In this document: one piece after another, positions 44,005 through 53,800 of the stretch
How positions within the stretch are numbered: the stretch's first letter is position 1
Layout of the letters: each line of letters begins with the position of its first letter
Source of the DNA: Candidatus Peribacteria bacterium
GTDB lineage: Bacteria; Patescibacteriota; Gracilibacteria; Peribacterales; Peribacteraceae
Assembly (NCBI GenBank): GCA_023245865.1
Contig: JAHFJN010000001.1
Span: forward strand, 612,722 to 676,721
DNA: 64,000 nt
Direction of reading: 5' to 3'
The notes under the pieces: model-generated
What the model saw: the letters and a program-made list of their open reading frames with translations, nothing else
Told to the model about the DNA's origin: nothing
Database searches by the model: none
Program-made: the position numbers and the translations under genes

Positions 44005-46392
44005 CTACTTTCTCTGTTTCCTCTTTTTCTTCTCGATCCCTTCGCCGTTCTCCCTCAAAAACTCCGGTAGGAGCATCGGGGGTTTGATACCGGGGATCTG
44101 TTCAATCACGTCAAGATCTTCGAGTGCGATTTTGCCGATGTAAAGACGCTTCAAATCACCTCCCTGTGCCAGGAACTCTTGAATCGCGCGCTGTCCGCGG
44201 AAGTACACAATGCCTTTGGTGAAAGCTCCCGCCTCGCTGGTATCGCTCAGTCCCCGTTTGATGTCGATGGCTTTCGTGAGGGCACGCTCGGCGCTATGCC
44301 CCAGTTCCTCCTGCAGATACGCACGCGTGTCCGCGAAGGAATGTTCGAGCGCATACACCGTGCCCAGAATCAATCGTGCCGGGTCGAAGCGTTTCTCATT
44401 ATGGGGAGAGAGGAAACGATTCTGATTCTCGATCGCAAGACCCTCCTGCGTGTCCAGGTAATTCGCACACCCGCGCCGCAGGAGCGTATAGGGTTGCTGG
44501 TCACCGTTCTCCGCCGTGAGCACGTGTGTCTCGATCTCATGCGCAATAAGTGCGGGAATGTACCGAGGCGGAAAAAGCGCGTTGTCGCGCAGGTACACAT
44601 GCTTGCCGCCGACGGCAATCCGCGCGACGAGATTTTCGCGGATACTCACCTGCCAATCATGCAGACCGTAACGCTCGAGCACCTCTGTAAAGAGCGGTGC
44701 CGCACGGTGCGCGGTAAGCATCTCATCTGCGGGTGTCGGAAGTTCGCACGCCATTCGACTCTTCAGCAGCGATGCTGCGGAGGTGATCAGAATCGAGCTC
44801 GGGAGACCAAAGAGTGCGGCAGACGCCTCCGTCAGTCGCCGTGCATCCCCGCGAGCACGGAGCAGCGAGATGCGCAGGAGCAATTCTCTTCTCTTCTTTT
44901 TGAGCAACACCCCGATAGGAGTGTCGTCCGGAAGCAACGAGAGAAGACGCTCCTCCATTTCATCGATATTCTCCGGGAGTGCGCCATAGCGAAAGACAGG
45001 GTTGTACCGGGTATCCGCCTCCGCACGTGCGCGCTCTTCCGATAAATTTTCAGGTTTCAGGTGCTTGAGCACCAACAATTCTTCGTCGAGTTGCGTCATG
45101 AGTTTATCGATGGCACGCAGATCGTCTTTCACTGTAGAAACAGTCGTCGAAGCACGCACAACTTTCGTGGGATCAATGAGAAAACCGGCGAGATCCCTCC
45201 GACCGATCATCATCCGCACGGTCGAAGGCATGTTCTGATCTTCGCGGACAACTGTCTGGATTTTTTTGCCGCCGAGCGTGAATTTGATCCGGTACCCTCC
45301 CTCCACCTGCTGCAATTCCGAAAGCAGATTCGATGCCACCGTCGAACGTTCCTGATCGGGCGCGATGAGCGCGGGGATCTCCACGGTCGTACCTGCGCCG
45401 GAGACACTCACGGTTTCACGCGTCGCGAGGACAGGACGCTCAGGGTCTTCAGGCGCTGCGGGCTGTCGCACTTTCTCACCAAAGAGATCCTGCGCGAGGC
45501 GCACGCCCTTCTCAGGCGTACTGACTGTCACCCCCGCCACACGCTCAAGCCGCGATCGCAGCGGTGCCAAATTTGCGACCTGGACCATCAGGCCCGCACG
45601 TGCGTTGACTTCAAGCAGTACCGGCCCCTGCTCGGCATCGATCGTAAGATCGACTGCAAGGTAACCGATATTCGTGATCGACTGGATGCGCGATGCAATG
45701 AGGAGCAATTCCTCGAAATGTGGAATCTGTACCCCTGCAGGTGATCCACCATGCGGGAGCACATCGATGATGCGGTTGTACTGCGTTGCGTACGTGGTCA
45801 CGCCTTTGCTGAGATCGATCCCGATGCCGATCCCCCCCTGGTGCACGTTCGCTTTGCCGTGACTTCCTGCTGTCGGAATCCGGAGCATCGCCATCACCGG
45901 AACGAGGTTAAAGACGACGATCCGAATGTCCGGAAGTCCCGCTGGACGAAAGGGCGCGAAGCAACTGTCGGGAATGAGAATGCGCTCGAAAAATGCCGCG
46001 TCCCTTCGGCCGTTCACGGAGTACTGCCCGTCGAGAATATCCTCGATGTGCTCGCGGAGTTTCTTTTCTGAGATGGGTTGCTTCCCTTCTTCAAGAAACA
46101 AACCATCCTTGCGTCCTTTAAAAATGAGAATGCCCTCTCCCCCGAAACCATTATTGGGCTTGAGAACGCACTCATCGGGAAGCTGCGAAAAATCGAACGT
46201 GCCTAGTTGCTCGCGGGTTTCAATGCGTGCGTAAATCTTCGCGACCGGAATCCCGCGCGCCGCGAGGAACGCTTTCGTCTTCAATTTGTCATCCGCAAAC
46301 GCCACTGCCTTGCGCGGGTTAAACGGCTTCACGTAGAGCAAATTACGGGCATTGAGGCCGAGAACGCCGTGATGGGAGAAAAAAGAAAACAT
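44005..46392 (-). CDS. Fusion of RimK-like alpha-L-glutamate ligase (ATP-grasp) and DUF1704/QEGLA metallopeptidase-like domain
   Basis: N-term LGLNARNLLYVKPFNPRKAVAFADDKLKTKAFLAARGIPVAKIYA, CVLKPNNGFGGEGILIFKGR, GNIGYLAVDLTID/VLLEVNARAGLMVQVAN; C-term IPALIAHEIETHVLTAENG and LDTQEGLAIENQNR. Confidence 0.88.
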   Translation of the reverse strand: MFSFFSHHGVLGLNARNLLYVKPFNPRKAVAFADDKLKTKAFLAARGIPVAKIYARIETREQLGTFDFSQLPDECVLKPNNGFGGEGILIFKGRKDGLFLEEGKQPISEKKLREHIEDILDGQYSVNGRRDAAFFERILIPDSCFAPFRPAGLPDIRIVVFNLVPVMAMLRIPTAGSHGKANVHQGGIGIGIDLSKGVTTYATQYNRIIDVLPHGGSPAGVQIPHFEELLLIASRIQSITNIGYLAVDLTIDAEQGPVLLEVNARAGLMVQVANLAPLRSRLERVAGVTVSTPEKGVRLAQDLFGEKVRQPAAPEDPERPVLATRETVSVSGAGTTVEIPALIAPDQERSTVASNLLSELQQVEGGYRIKFTLGGKKIQTVVREDQNMPSTVRMMIGRRDLAGFLIDPTKVVRASTTVSTVKDDLRAIDKLMTQLDEELLVLKHLKPENLSEERARAEADTRYNPVFRYGALPENIDEMEERLLSLLPDDTPIGVLLKKKRRELLLRISLLRARGDARRLTEASAALFGLPSSILITSAASLLKSRMACELPTPADEMLTAHRAAPLFTEVLERYGLHDWQVSIRENLVARIAVGGKHVYLRDNALFPPRYIPALIAHEIETHVLTAENGDQQPYTLLRRGCANYLDTQEGLAIENQNRFLSPHNEKRFDPARLILGTVYALEHSFADTRAYLQEELGHSAERALTKAIDIKRGLSDTSEAGAFTKGIVYFRGQRAIQEFLAQGGDLKRLYIGKIALEDLDVIEQIPGIKPPMLLPEFLRENGEGIEKKKRKQRK

Positions 46393-47882
46393 TATTCCTC
46401 TTGCAGATGTCGGAACACTTCCTTAAACCTCACATACTCAACGAGCCGCAGCCCCGTCCACCGTCCGAGGATCACATCAATGACAATCGTGAGGAGTATC
46501 AACTCCGGGTATGCGAGCACGATCGACTGAAAGACCGCCCACTGAACGATGAACACGCAGAGAAGCGAGGCCAGAATCGTCTCGATGACACCGATGATCG
46601 CACTGCGCCACCCCTCCTCCGTCTTGAGATTCATAAAACTCTCGGAGAGCGTCGACATAATGAGGAGGATGAAAATCGTCTCTCGGGAGAACGTAATGCC
46701 GAAACTTGCACTGAGTCCCATGAGCAGCAGCAGCGTGAAGCTCACGACCGTCAGAATGATCGCAACTTTGGGAATGTAGAGCAGCCGCCACCGTTTCATG
46801 AGCATGCGCGTCGCGTAGCCCATAAAGAGAATAAGAAGCAGAAAGAGCACGCCCAATTTCCACCCGAGCGCGAGGAAGCTCAGCGCAATGATGGAAGGCG
46901 TGTAGAGGCCGAATGTCGTGATGCCGATCACCTGCTTGAGGATCGCGAGGATCATGGCGATCACGGGCAGCACCAGCAGCAAAATCACCGTCTGACTCGG
47001 CACCCCTTTGGTGAGCATCGCGTTCACGAGTGAGCTGAGCAGGTTCCACGGACGCAGTCCCGCGGTCGATGCATTGATGCTGACGTGCTCGATATCGCGC
47101 CGGTTGATCTCCTGGACAAACTGATCGACGCTCGCGGACGTCAGCAGCGTATCGATCGCCTCTTTGCGCGTGAGCATAATCTGTTCGGGCTTCAGCACCG
47201 AGTACGGGCCGCGCGCCGTGCGGGCTAAGGTATTGAGACTGCGATCGGTGATCAGCACGATCGTTTGACTGTGAATACCAGCAAGGAGGGTGTCACTGCC
47301 CTGCACCGCCCTGAGCAGCGACTGAAGCCCCGCGATGCCCTCTGTCCAAAACACAATCACATTCGCGCCGAGAAGTGCATCGTTCTGTTCACTCAGAAGC
47401 GCTGCGAGCGCTTCCTCGTCGCTGAGAGGCGAAGTGGATGGACTTGGCTGCAGGACGCGGAGAAACACGCCCGCATCGGCCGCAACTTGGCGATGAACCG
47501 TAAGCTTGTCCGCAGGTACGGTCGCATCCGCTACGAGCGTGATTTTACGAACGTACACATTCACCGCATGCGTGACCTCCGACGTCATTTTCCCTCCTCC
47601 CGGTTGAGGCATGGTCACAACTAAACGGAAGATCAGCGTTCCCGGACGCTCGGGTGTGTAGACCGCTTCGACCGTCTCACTGATCGGCTGCGTTTTCCCA
47701 AGAATGTACCAGCGATACTGCACCGTGCTGTCCGTCGCCTTATTGAGACTCCCCTCGAGGACGATCGTGCGGCCGACTGCGATATCTTCGGGCCCGCTGA
47801 TGATGGGGACGAGCGTCTGCGCATGGGCGAGGAGAGGCAACGCAAGAATGCCAAGCGAGAGAAGGAGCCTACGCAGCATCAC
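46392..47882 (-). CDS. Membrane protein: signal peptide, PKD-like domain, C-terminal 7TM module of the transglutaminase-linked type
   Basis: MLRRLLLSLGILALPLLAHAQ; PKD-like IVLEGSLNKATDSTVQYRWYILG; 7TM QVIGITTFGLYTPSIIALSFLALGWKLGVLFLLLILFMGYATRMLMKRWRLLYIPKVAIILT. Confidence 0.75.
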   Translation of the reverse strand: MMLRRLLLSLGILALPLLAHAQTLVPIISGPEDIAVGRTIVLEGSLNKATDSTVQYRWYILGKTQPISETVEAVYTPERPGTLIFRLVVTMPQPGGGKMTSEVTHAVNVYVRKITLVADATVPADKLTVHRQVAADAGVFLRVLQPSPSTSPLSDEEALAALLSEQNDALLGANVIVFWTEGIAGLQSLLRAVQGSDTLLAGIHSQTIVLITDRSLNTLARTARGPYSVLKPEQIMLTRKEAIDTLLTSASVDQFVQEINRRDIEHVSINASTAGLRPWNLLSSLVNAMLTKGVPSQTVILLLVLPVIAMILAILKQVIGITTFGLYTPSIIALSFLALGWKLGVLFLLLILFMGYATRMLMKRWRLLYIPKVAIILTVVSFTLLLLMGLSASFGITFSRETIFILLIMSTLSESFMNLKTEEGWRSAIIGVIETILASLLCVFIVQWAVFQSIVLAYPELILLTIVIDVILGRWTGLRLVEYVRFKEVFRHLQEE

Positions 47883-48235
47883 GTAGCGAGAAGGGCCTTC
47901 TCCTTCTGTCCACGCACGCGCTTGCGGACCGTGCGCAATTCCTTGTACTTGATGAGTTGCGGCTCCAACTTTTCGACCGCGCGATCGAACGCCTCCATGA
48001 TCTGCGCTTTGCGCGACTCCGCGCGCAGGATCTTCCCCGGGAGTTCCACCGTGAGCATCACCTTCACTTCGTCAGCTTGTTTTTTGGTCGGGCGCTTCTC
48101 GGCCTCCACGCGGATCACCGAAGATTCGTCTTTCAGCTTGCCACAATACGTCGCCATTTTGCCGATCTTCCGCGCAAATACCTGCAAATCGTGGTCACTG
48201 TACCTAATCCCTTTCTCGAAGTGTTCAATGTGCAT
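47879..48235 (-). CDS. hpf: Ribosome hibernation promoting factor / RaiA family (short form)
   Basis: MHIEHFEKGIRYSDHDLQVFARKIGKMATYCGKLKDESSVIRVEAEKRPTKKQADEVKVMLTVELPGKILRAE. Confidence 0.8.
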   Translation of the reverse strand: MHIEHFEKGIRYSDHDLQVFARKIGKMATYCGKLKDESSVIRVEAEKRPTKKQADEVKVMLTVELPGKILRAESRKAQIMEAFDRAVEKLEPQLIKYKELRTVRKRVRGQKEKALLAT

Positions 48236-48341
48236 AGTGCTCAAGGGGGAACGAGTGAGCGAAGTATAGCACGTCTTCCCTCCTTTTAATGTGTCATGCC
48301 GAGTGTTTTCGCGTAGCGAAAAAGTATCGAGGCAGGCCTCC

Positions 48342-48370
48342 TTGCACTTAAACCATTTTCATGGTACAAT
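48342..48370 (+). promoter_or_regulatory. Sigma70-type promoter TTGCAC-N17-TACAAT (copy 1)
   Basis: TTGCAC 48342-48347, TACAAT 48365-48370. Confidence 0.7.
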
Positions 48371-48401
48371 ATCCATGAAATCCCAAACACATATCTATGG
48401 C
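48361..48401 (+). repeat. 41-bp direct repeat covering -10 region, leader and start codon (copy 1)
   Basis: ATGGTACAATATCCATGAAATCCCAAACACATATCTATGGC, identical to 49602-49642. Confidence 0.9.
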
Positions 48402-48564
48402 TACAGACAGTCAAGATCACATGGATAACATCGAGTATGATGTCCTTTATGGCAACGATACCGACGCTGACCAGATACTCCGTGACAGCAAAAAGTGGAA
48501 ACCAACGCACATTGCACGCCGTATCAAGCGGCAAATTGGATTAGTGCTTGGGGGACTGATCTGA
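48397..48564 (+). CDS. Small hypothetical protein, 55 aa (below ORF-track cutoff)
   Basis: MATDSQDHMDNIEYDVLYGNDTDADQILRDSKKWKPTHIARRIKRQIGLVLGGLI-stop, placed after the repeated promoter/leader exactly as the gene at 49638. Confidence 0.5.
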   Translation: MATDSQDHMDNIEYDVLYGNDTDADQILRDSKKWKPTHIARRIKRQIGLVLGGLI

Positions 48565-48633
48565 GTGCAGCGAGAAGCGACTCCATCAGTCGAATAATGA
48601 AAAAAGTGCTATACGAGACTCCCACAAACAATT

Positions 48634-49551
48634 ATGGAATTTGCACCGAAAAATCCCAAACAGAGCGAGGAAGAGTTCAATGCGTTGCTGTCGGCAATGG
48701 AACAATATAATCAACAATTCTCCCTCGGGAAGATGATGGCATCATTCCTGTCTGATCACGTGCATCAAGCTATTGGCACAAATGTTGGAGATGCAGAGGA
48801 TATTTTCAAAACATCGCGTGAACACCGTCGAATTTCCGAAGGGTCGTTCCTCGATAATCATGCAAACATTCTCAATACGATGGGTTTGAGAATTGAACCC
48901 ACAGAAGGGAAAAACGCAACTATGTTTGCAGGAGGTGAAGCGCTTGGAACGGGGGAGATGCGCTTGAATATCGGAGATCGAGAAAAGTTTTTGTGCTTTC
49001 TGCGCACACTGTCACCGGAGACCGGTAATGATCAATCCCCCTTCGCTCCGAACTTGGGGAAATTAATAGACGTTCTGCAAAAGCAAATCGAAGATCATTA
49101 CGATATTGATCACCCATCCGACGAAGCCATAAACATGCTCGCTTCGATCGACAGTATCGTCACGGAATATAAGCGCATCGGCTTAGGTAAAAATATTGAC
49201 GTATTGCATTCGTATCTCGAGAAAATACGTGGAGGATATTTCAGGGAATACCTTCTTATTCGGAGAAATAAAATCATGGTACGTCCGGACGAATGGGGTC
49301 CGGCAATATGGCACAAGGACAATTCGGCAGAGTCTCTTAGGACTGCTTGGGACAAGGCAATCGACATATTGGAAAAAGTACAAAAGAATCCTCGTGCTTC
49401 CCGACTTGCAAAGGAACTGCAAGAACATTTGATCATGTGTGCGCACCACTCAATACAGCATCTCAAAGATAATCCTGACTGTTACCAAAACACGTCTATT
49501 CAATGGAAGGACATGCAGGAAGTTGTGACGGATGCTCTTGAGAGACTTTGA
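48634..49551 (+). CDS. Hypothetical protein
   Basis: 305-aa ORF MEFAPKNPKQSEEEFNALLSAMEQYNQQF...; no family recognised. Confidence 0.6.
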   Translation: MEFAPKNPKQSEEEFNALLSAMEQYNQQFSLGKMMASFLSDHVHQAIGTNVGDAEDIFKTSREHRRISEGSFLDNHANILNTMGLRIEPTEGKNATMFAGGEALGTGEMRLNIGDREKFLCFLRTLSPETGNDQSPFAPNLGKLIDVLQKQIEDHYDIDHPSDEAINMLASIDSIVTEYKRIGLGKNIDVLHSYLEKIRGGYFREYLLIRRNKIMVRPDEWGPAIWHKDNSAESLRTAWDKAIDILEKVQKNPRASRLAKELQEHLIMCAHHSIQHLKDNPDCYQNTSIQWKDMQEVVTDALERL

Positions 49552-49582
49552 GAGTCGATAGGCAGAATGCGGTGTCCACGCA

Positions 49583-49611
49583 TTGCACCATAAATGCTTT
49601 TATGGTACAAT
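49583..49611 (+). promoter_or_regulatory. Sigma70-type promoter TTGCAC-N17-TACAAT (copy 2)
   Basis: TTGCAC 49583-49588, TACAAT 49606-49611. Confidence 0.7.
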
Positions 49612-49642
49612 ATCCATGAAATCCCAAACACATATCTATGGC
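49602..49642 (+). repeat. 41-bp direct repeat covering -10 region, leader and start codon (copy 2)
   Basis: Identical to 48361-48401. Confidence 0.9.
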
Positions 49643-50516
49643 AAATGAGGCTGTAAATAAGGTCATTGATGGCGTACTCGGGGCAGAGAAAGAGGCCCCG
49701 TCACGTGAGGACTTGCTCGACATTGCGGATACCGAGGAAGCCAGGCAGGAGCTGATTGATCAGACCGAGTTTGCCACCAAAAAAAGCAGAGATTTTTTGC
49801 GCGCGGAGATTGAAAAGGCGCGCACGTCGCTCGGTGAGGAAGAGCGGGAACAAGCGGAAAAGCTGGCTGTCTTGGAACAAGAATTGGCAGAGGCAGAAAC
49901 AAATCGCGAGCAGAAGCGCAGGAATCCCGGAGCGGAAGAAAAGAAGAGTTTCATGGAAGAGCTGAAATCGCGCGATACCGCGGGCAAGTTTGCATTGGTA
50001 ATGGAAAAAATCGGCGAATTCGCCGAAAAGATTGCGGATTTCTTTGAGTCCATGGGAAGCACGACATTGCTGAGCGTGGCTTCCCTGATGGAAAAAATGG
50101 GAATGGATGCCGCTTGGGTTGAAGGGCTCCGTGCAATGGCAGGAAAAGAAAAGGCAATCATTCAATCCAAGTTACAAGCCGAGAATTTTACACTCATCAA
50201 AGACATCGCCGTCGACGGCAAGACAAAGGATGGCAGAGCTATTGCAAAATTGAAGCAGAAGTACGAGAGCATCTGCAAAGAAAAACTTGAAGAGGCTGTT
50301 CGCAAAACATCTGCGGCACCGACGGTGCCCCCCGCAGTGCTCACCATGAAAACAATCAAAACTCAATACAGCTTTGAAAACTTCATGGAGGAACGCATCA
50401 TGCCGGTCATCCAAAGAAATGAATGGACCCTCAAGATGCCCGATGACAAAGGCCGCAAGCAGTTGAATCTCAGCGACATCGTCCACGCCTGTGAAGTCGC
50501 CCATGTCCTTTCCTGA
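49638..50516 (+). CDS. Hypothetical charged/coiled-coil protein
   Basis: 292-aa ORF MANEAVNKVIDGVLGAEKEAPSREDLLDIADTEEARQ... Confidence 0.65.
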   Translation: MANEAVNKVIDGVLGAEKEAPSREDLLDIADTEEARQELIDQTEFATKKSRDFLRAEIEKARTSLGEEEREQAEKLAVLEQELAEAETNREQKRRNPGAEEKKSFMEELKSRDTAGKFALVMEKIGEFAEKIADFFESMGSTTLLSVASLMEKMGMDAAWVEGLRAMAGKEKAIIQSKLQAENFTLIKDIAVDGKTKDGRAIAKLKQKYESICKEKLEEAVRKTSAAPTVPPAVLTMKTIKTQYSFENFMEERIMPVIQRNEWTLKMPDDKGRKQLNLSDIVHACEVAHVLS

Positions 50517-50520
50517 CTCT

Positions 50521-50766
50521 ATGTTCACCCGAGGAGCCGAAACACCGAAGGAAGATTTGATGCCCGCCATCCAGAGCGCGCAGGAAAGTACACGCGGCAG
50601 CGTTGCCAACACGATCGGTGGTATCGTCGATACGACACTGAGTGTCGGCGTTGGCACGGGGAAAGTGCTAGCCTATGGCTCTGGCAGAGCGATCCGGGGA
50701 GTATTTGAAGTAGGCAATGCCATCAAGAAAGGACTCGAAGCAAATCCGTATCCGCAGGCGGCCTAG
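50521..50766 (+). CDS. Small hypothetical protein
   Basis: MFTRGAETPKEDLMPAIQSAQESTRGSVANTIGGIVDTTLSVGVGTGKVLAYGSG... Confidence 0.45.
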   Translation: MFTRGAETPKEDLMPAIQSAQESTRGSVANTIGGIVDTTLSVGVGTGKVLAYGSGRAIRGVFEVGNAIKKGLEANPYPQAA

Positions 50767-50834
50767 ACACTCGGGTAAATCATGGGAAAGCGTCATGGTA
50801 AATGTGCCACATTCATGCTATAATTACATGATTT

Positions 50835-53800
50835 ATGGCAGAACCCAACACAAACAACACCCCCGGCCCTGATCGTGTCACCGAGCTTGTCAAACAGGCA
50901 GAGGGATTCGTGAATCGCGAAGACATGATCCAGTATGTAAAAAGTGAGCTGGAACTCATGAAACCCTCCCGCAAGGAGATCGTACAGGCGCGCGAGGAGG
51001 TCGAGCGTTCGGAGGTGCTCAAGAAAAATGACACCGCCCGCGAGGCGTTACTCACGGAAGTGGAGAGAAAGAGAGTGGAAATGGAGGAGGAAACGAAGAG
51101 TGCGTCGCCGGAAGCAAACACACAGGAAATAAAAGAGTTGCAGGCGAAGAACAAAGAACTTGCAAAACAAGAGACATTCACCGGTGGACTGCAAACCGTA
51201 TCGGGACAAGTGGTGGATAGCATCCTCCCAAAGCGCCTGACCGATCACATGTCACCACGGCAAAAAACAGCACTCGCCGCCGTCGGCACCGTCGGCCTTG
51301 GCGTTCTTGCCTATTTCCTCTTCTTCCGCGGAAAGAAAGGGGTGGAGGCTGGAAGACAGGCATCGAATAAAGGACCATTCATCGCGCTCGGTATCGCTAT
51401 TTTGGCTTTTTTGGGAATCAAAGCCTACCAGAAATATGATAGGGATGCGCTCGTGAAAAAGAGTAAAGCTAAGGCAAAAGAATGGTCGCAAAAAGGCGTC
51501 GAGAAGGGTATGGAGAAAATACAAGGTGGTGCTGATAAAGCCAAAGACATAGAACAAAAGACTGACGTCTTTGGTGGCATTGGGAGAGATGTCGCTGCGC
51601 GTGGATTGTTGATCATGCATAGTTCATTAAAACAACGTGCAGGCATCGATGAACAAAGCGACACGGCAGTGACAAACATATTGCAATTCCAAAACATACG
51701 CTCGATACCTATTACGGAAATTGTAGCTTTGGGTGATATGGAAAATTATAATGAAGCCCAGTCAGAAACAAAAAAAATATGGGAGAAATATGGCCCTAAA
51801 AATCCACGCGAGGAACAATTGCATGCTCTCTATTTCCTTGGGCTTGTTTGCAAGCAACATGAGAAATACATCGTGGGAACAAATACAAAATCAAATAACC
51901 CTCTCACGATTGAAGATGCACTTCATAAGCTCGTCCAGCCTGCAGAAGCATTTGATAAAGTAAAACGCGGTCTTGCCGGCAAAGACCTCACACAACTTCC
52001 TGCGGTATTGCACGAGGCGTTTAATACGCACATCAATATTGAGCTACCACACATCGGAACTGCATTAGAAAAATTAGGGCTCTCAACAAAAGAAGAGATG
52101 CGGGCATTTGTCCTTTTCTGTAGCTCTCACCCAGAAATCTATTTATCTCATACAGATCAGCTGCCCGATGCAATTGAGCCTGATAATCCCTACAAGGAAA
52201 AATTCCTCAGGGCCTTCACAAATCTTTCACAGAATGTGAATAGAGGAAAAAAGTACTTCGGATTGTATTTGCACGATGATCGCTTTAAACCAGCTCTGGA
52301 GAAATATTGGAATGACAAGATGGAACTCTCCGATGCATTGCAGCTGTATCTGCTCCTAGACCAAGTACCCACACAAAAAGGAGAGCTACCTCACAGCACA
52401 AGTGATACTCCACCATTGGTCGCTGCCATGCTCCAACTGCAAGCACTTAAAATGGTCTCTTTTGGGGATGAAGATACAGGCACAAAAATGAAAGCATTCC
52501 TGTTCTCAGAGGCAGCAAATACATTCATGGGAATGCCAACAGATATTCACCTACCTCCTGCCGCAAAAGAATTTTTAAATGAATTTGGGGCTATCGTTTG
52601 GAATATGACCAAACACGAAGCAAAGAACCTAGTACAACTTCCTCGGAAGGGCTTCATGACCATGCAAGAAATATACCATAAGAATAAACTTACAGTACTC
52701 GGTACGGAAGCGGCCGGATACATCGTATGGCGATCAATCTGGGCCGCAGATAACGCAGGCTTAAAGCTTGCAGAAAATGTCGGCAGCACGATGGCACCGC
52801 TGCTGATGGAGCAAAAAGCAATACTCGTACGTACACTTGGCAAAATACCCGTTATCAGAGGTCCAGCTCTCGCTCTAAACAAAGTCACACCCAAAGTGAC
52901 AGGCATGACTAAAATCGGTCTTGTAGGAGTGGCTCTAGACGCCCAGGATTTTTATTTGGATAGACGACCAAAAATACTGGAGGAACTTGGAAAAACGACC
53001 GATCCGATTAAGAAAAAATTATTGGAAGATGAACTCTTTAATCAGCAAATGAATTTTGCAATCAATGGAGCGGCTGTTCTTGCACCGACTCCTTGGGGCA
53101 TTGGCATTTTTGCTGCTAACGGAGGAAAGGAAGCAATACGAAAATCTATCAACGAAGGGACATATTACATACTCCAGACAGAAGCAGAAATGAGAGAAAT
53201 ACCTCCAGGTGCTGATTTGTGGCAGATCATGCGAACGACACAAGGCAATGTGAATATGATGCAGGGAGCTGCTAATATTGGAAATGGAAACGCAGTTGAA
53301 AAGGCAAACGAACAAATCCGCACCGAAGCATATCGTGCATACTTTCATCAAATCACATGGAGTCTGGGCGATCTTGGACTTGAATTCCTGAAACCGGAGG
53401 AAATTCAAATGAACGAGGAGGAGCAGAAAAAACGTCTAAAAATATTAAATGATGAGCAAAAAACTGAGTTCGTGAATGCAGCAGAGGAATACATACGACA
53501 CGTAACTAAAAAACACTTCGGCATTGTAGGGCCAGAGGAATTGCGGAATGCAGAGACATATGCACGCTGTGACATCATCGATTGGCGCCGTTCCAAGCTG
53601 ACAGGGGAACCAATGGAAGTAGGGAAACTACCTTGGGAAGATAGCCGAAATGAAAAAGGAGAACTTATAAAAGGTCGCTTGAATATGGTTAAGGAAAGCA
53701 CCGAGGCTCAAAAAGAAATAAAAACTGCTGGTTTGAACGCATTACCAAGAGACAATCCGGCAGAATTTACAATGGGAACACTGATGATGTTTCTCAAAGA

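Noticed and set aside
44179-45744. 288- and 227-aa plus-strand ORFs
   Set aside because: Antisense to the ATP-grasp/DUF1704 fusion.
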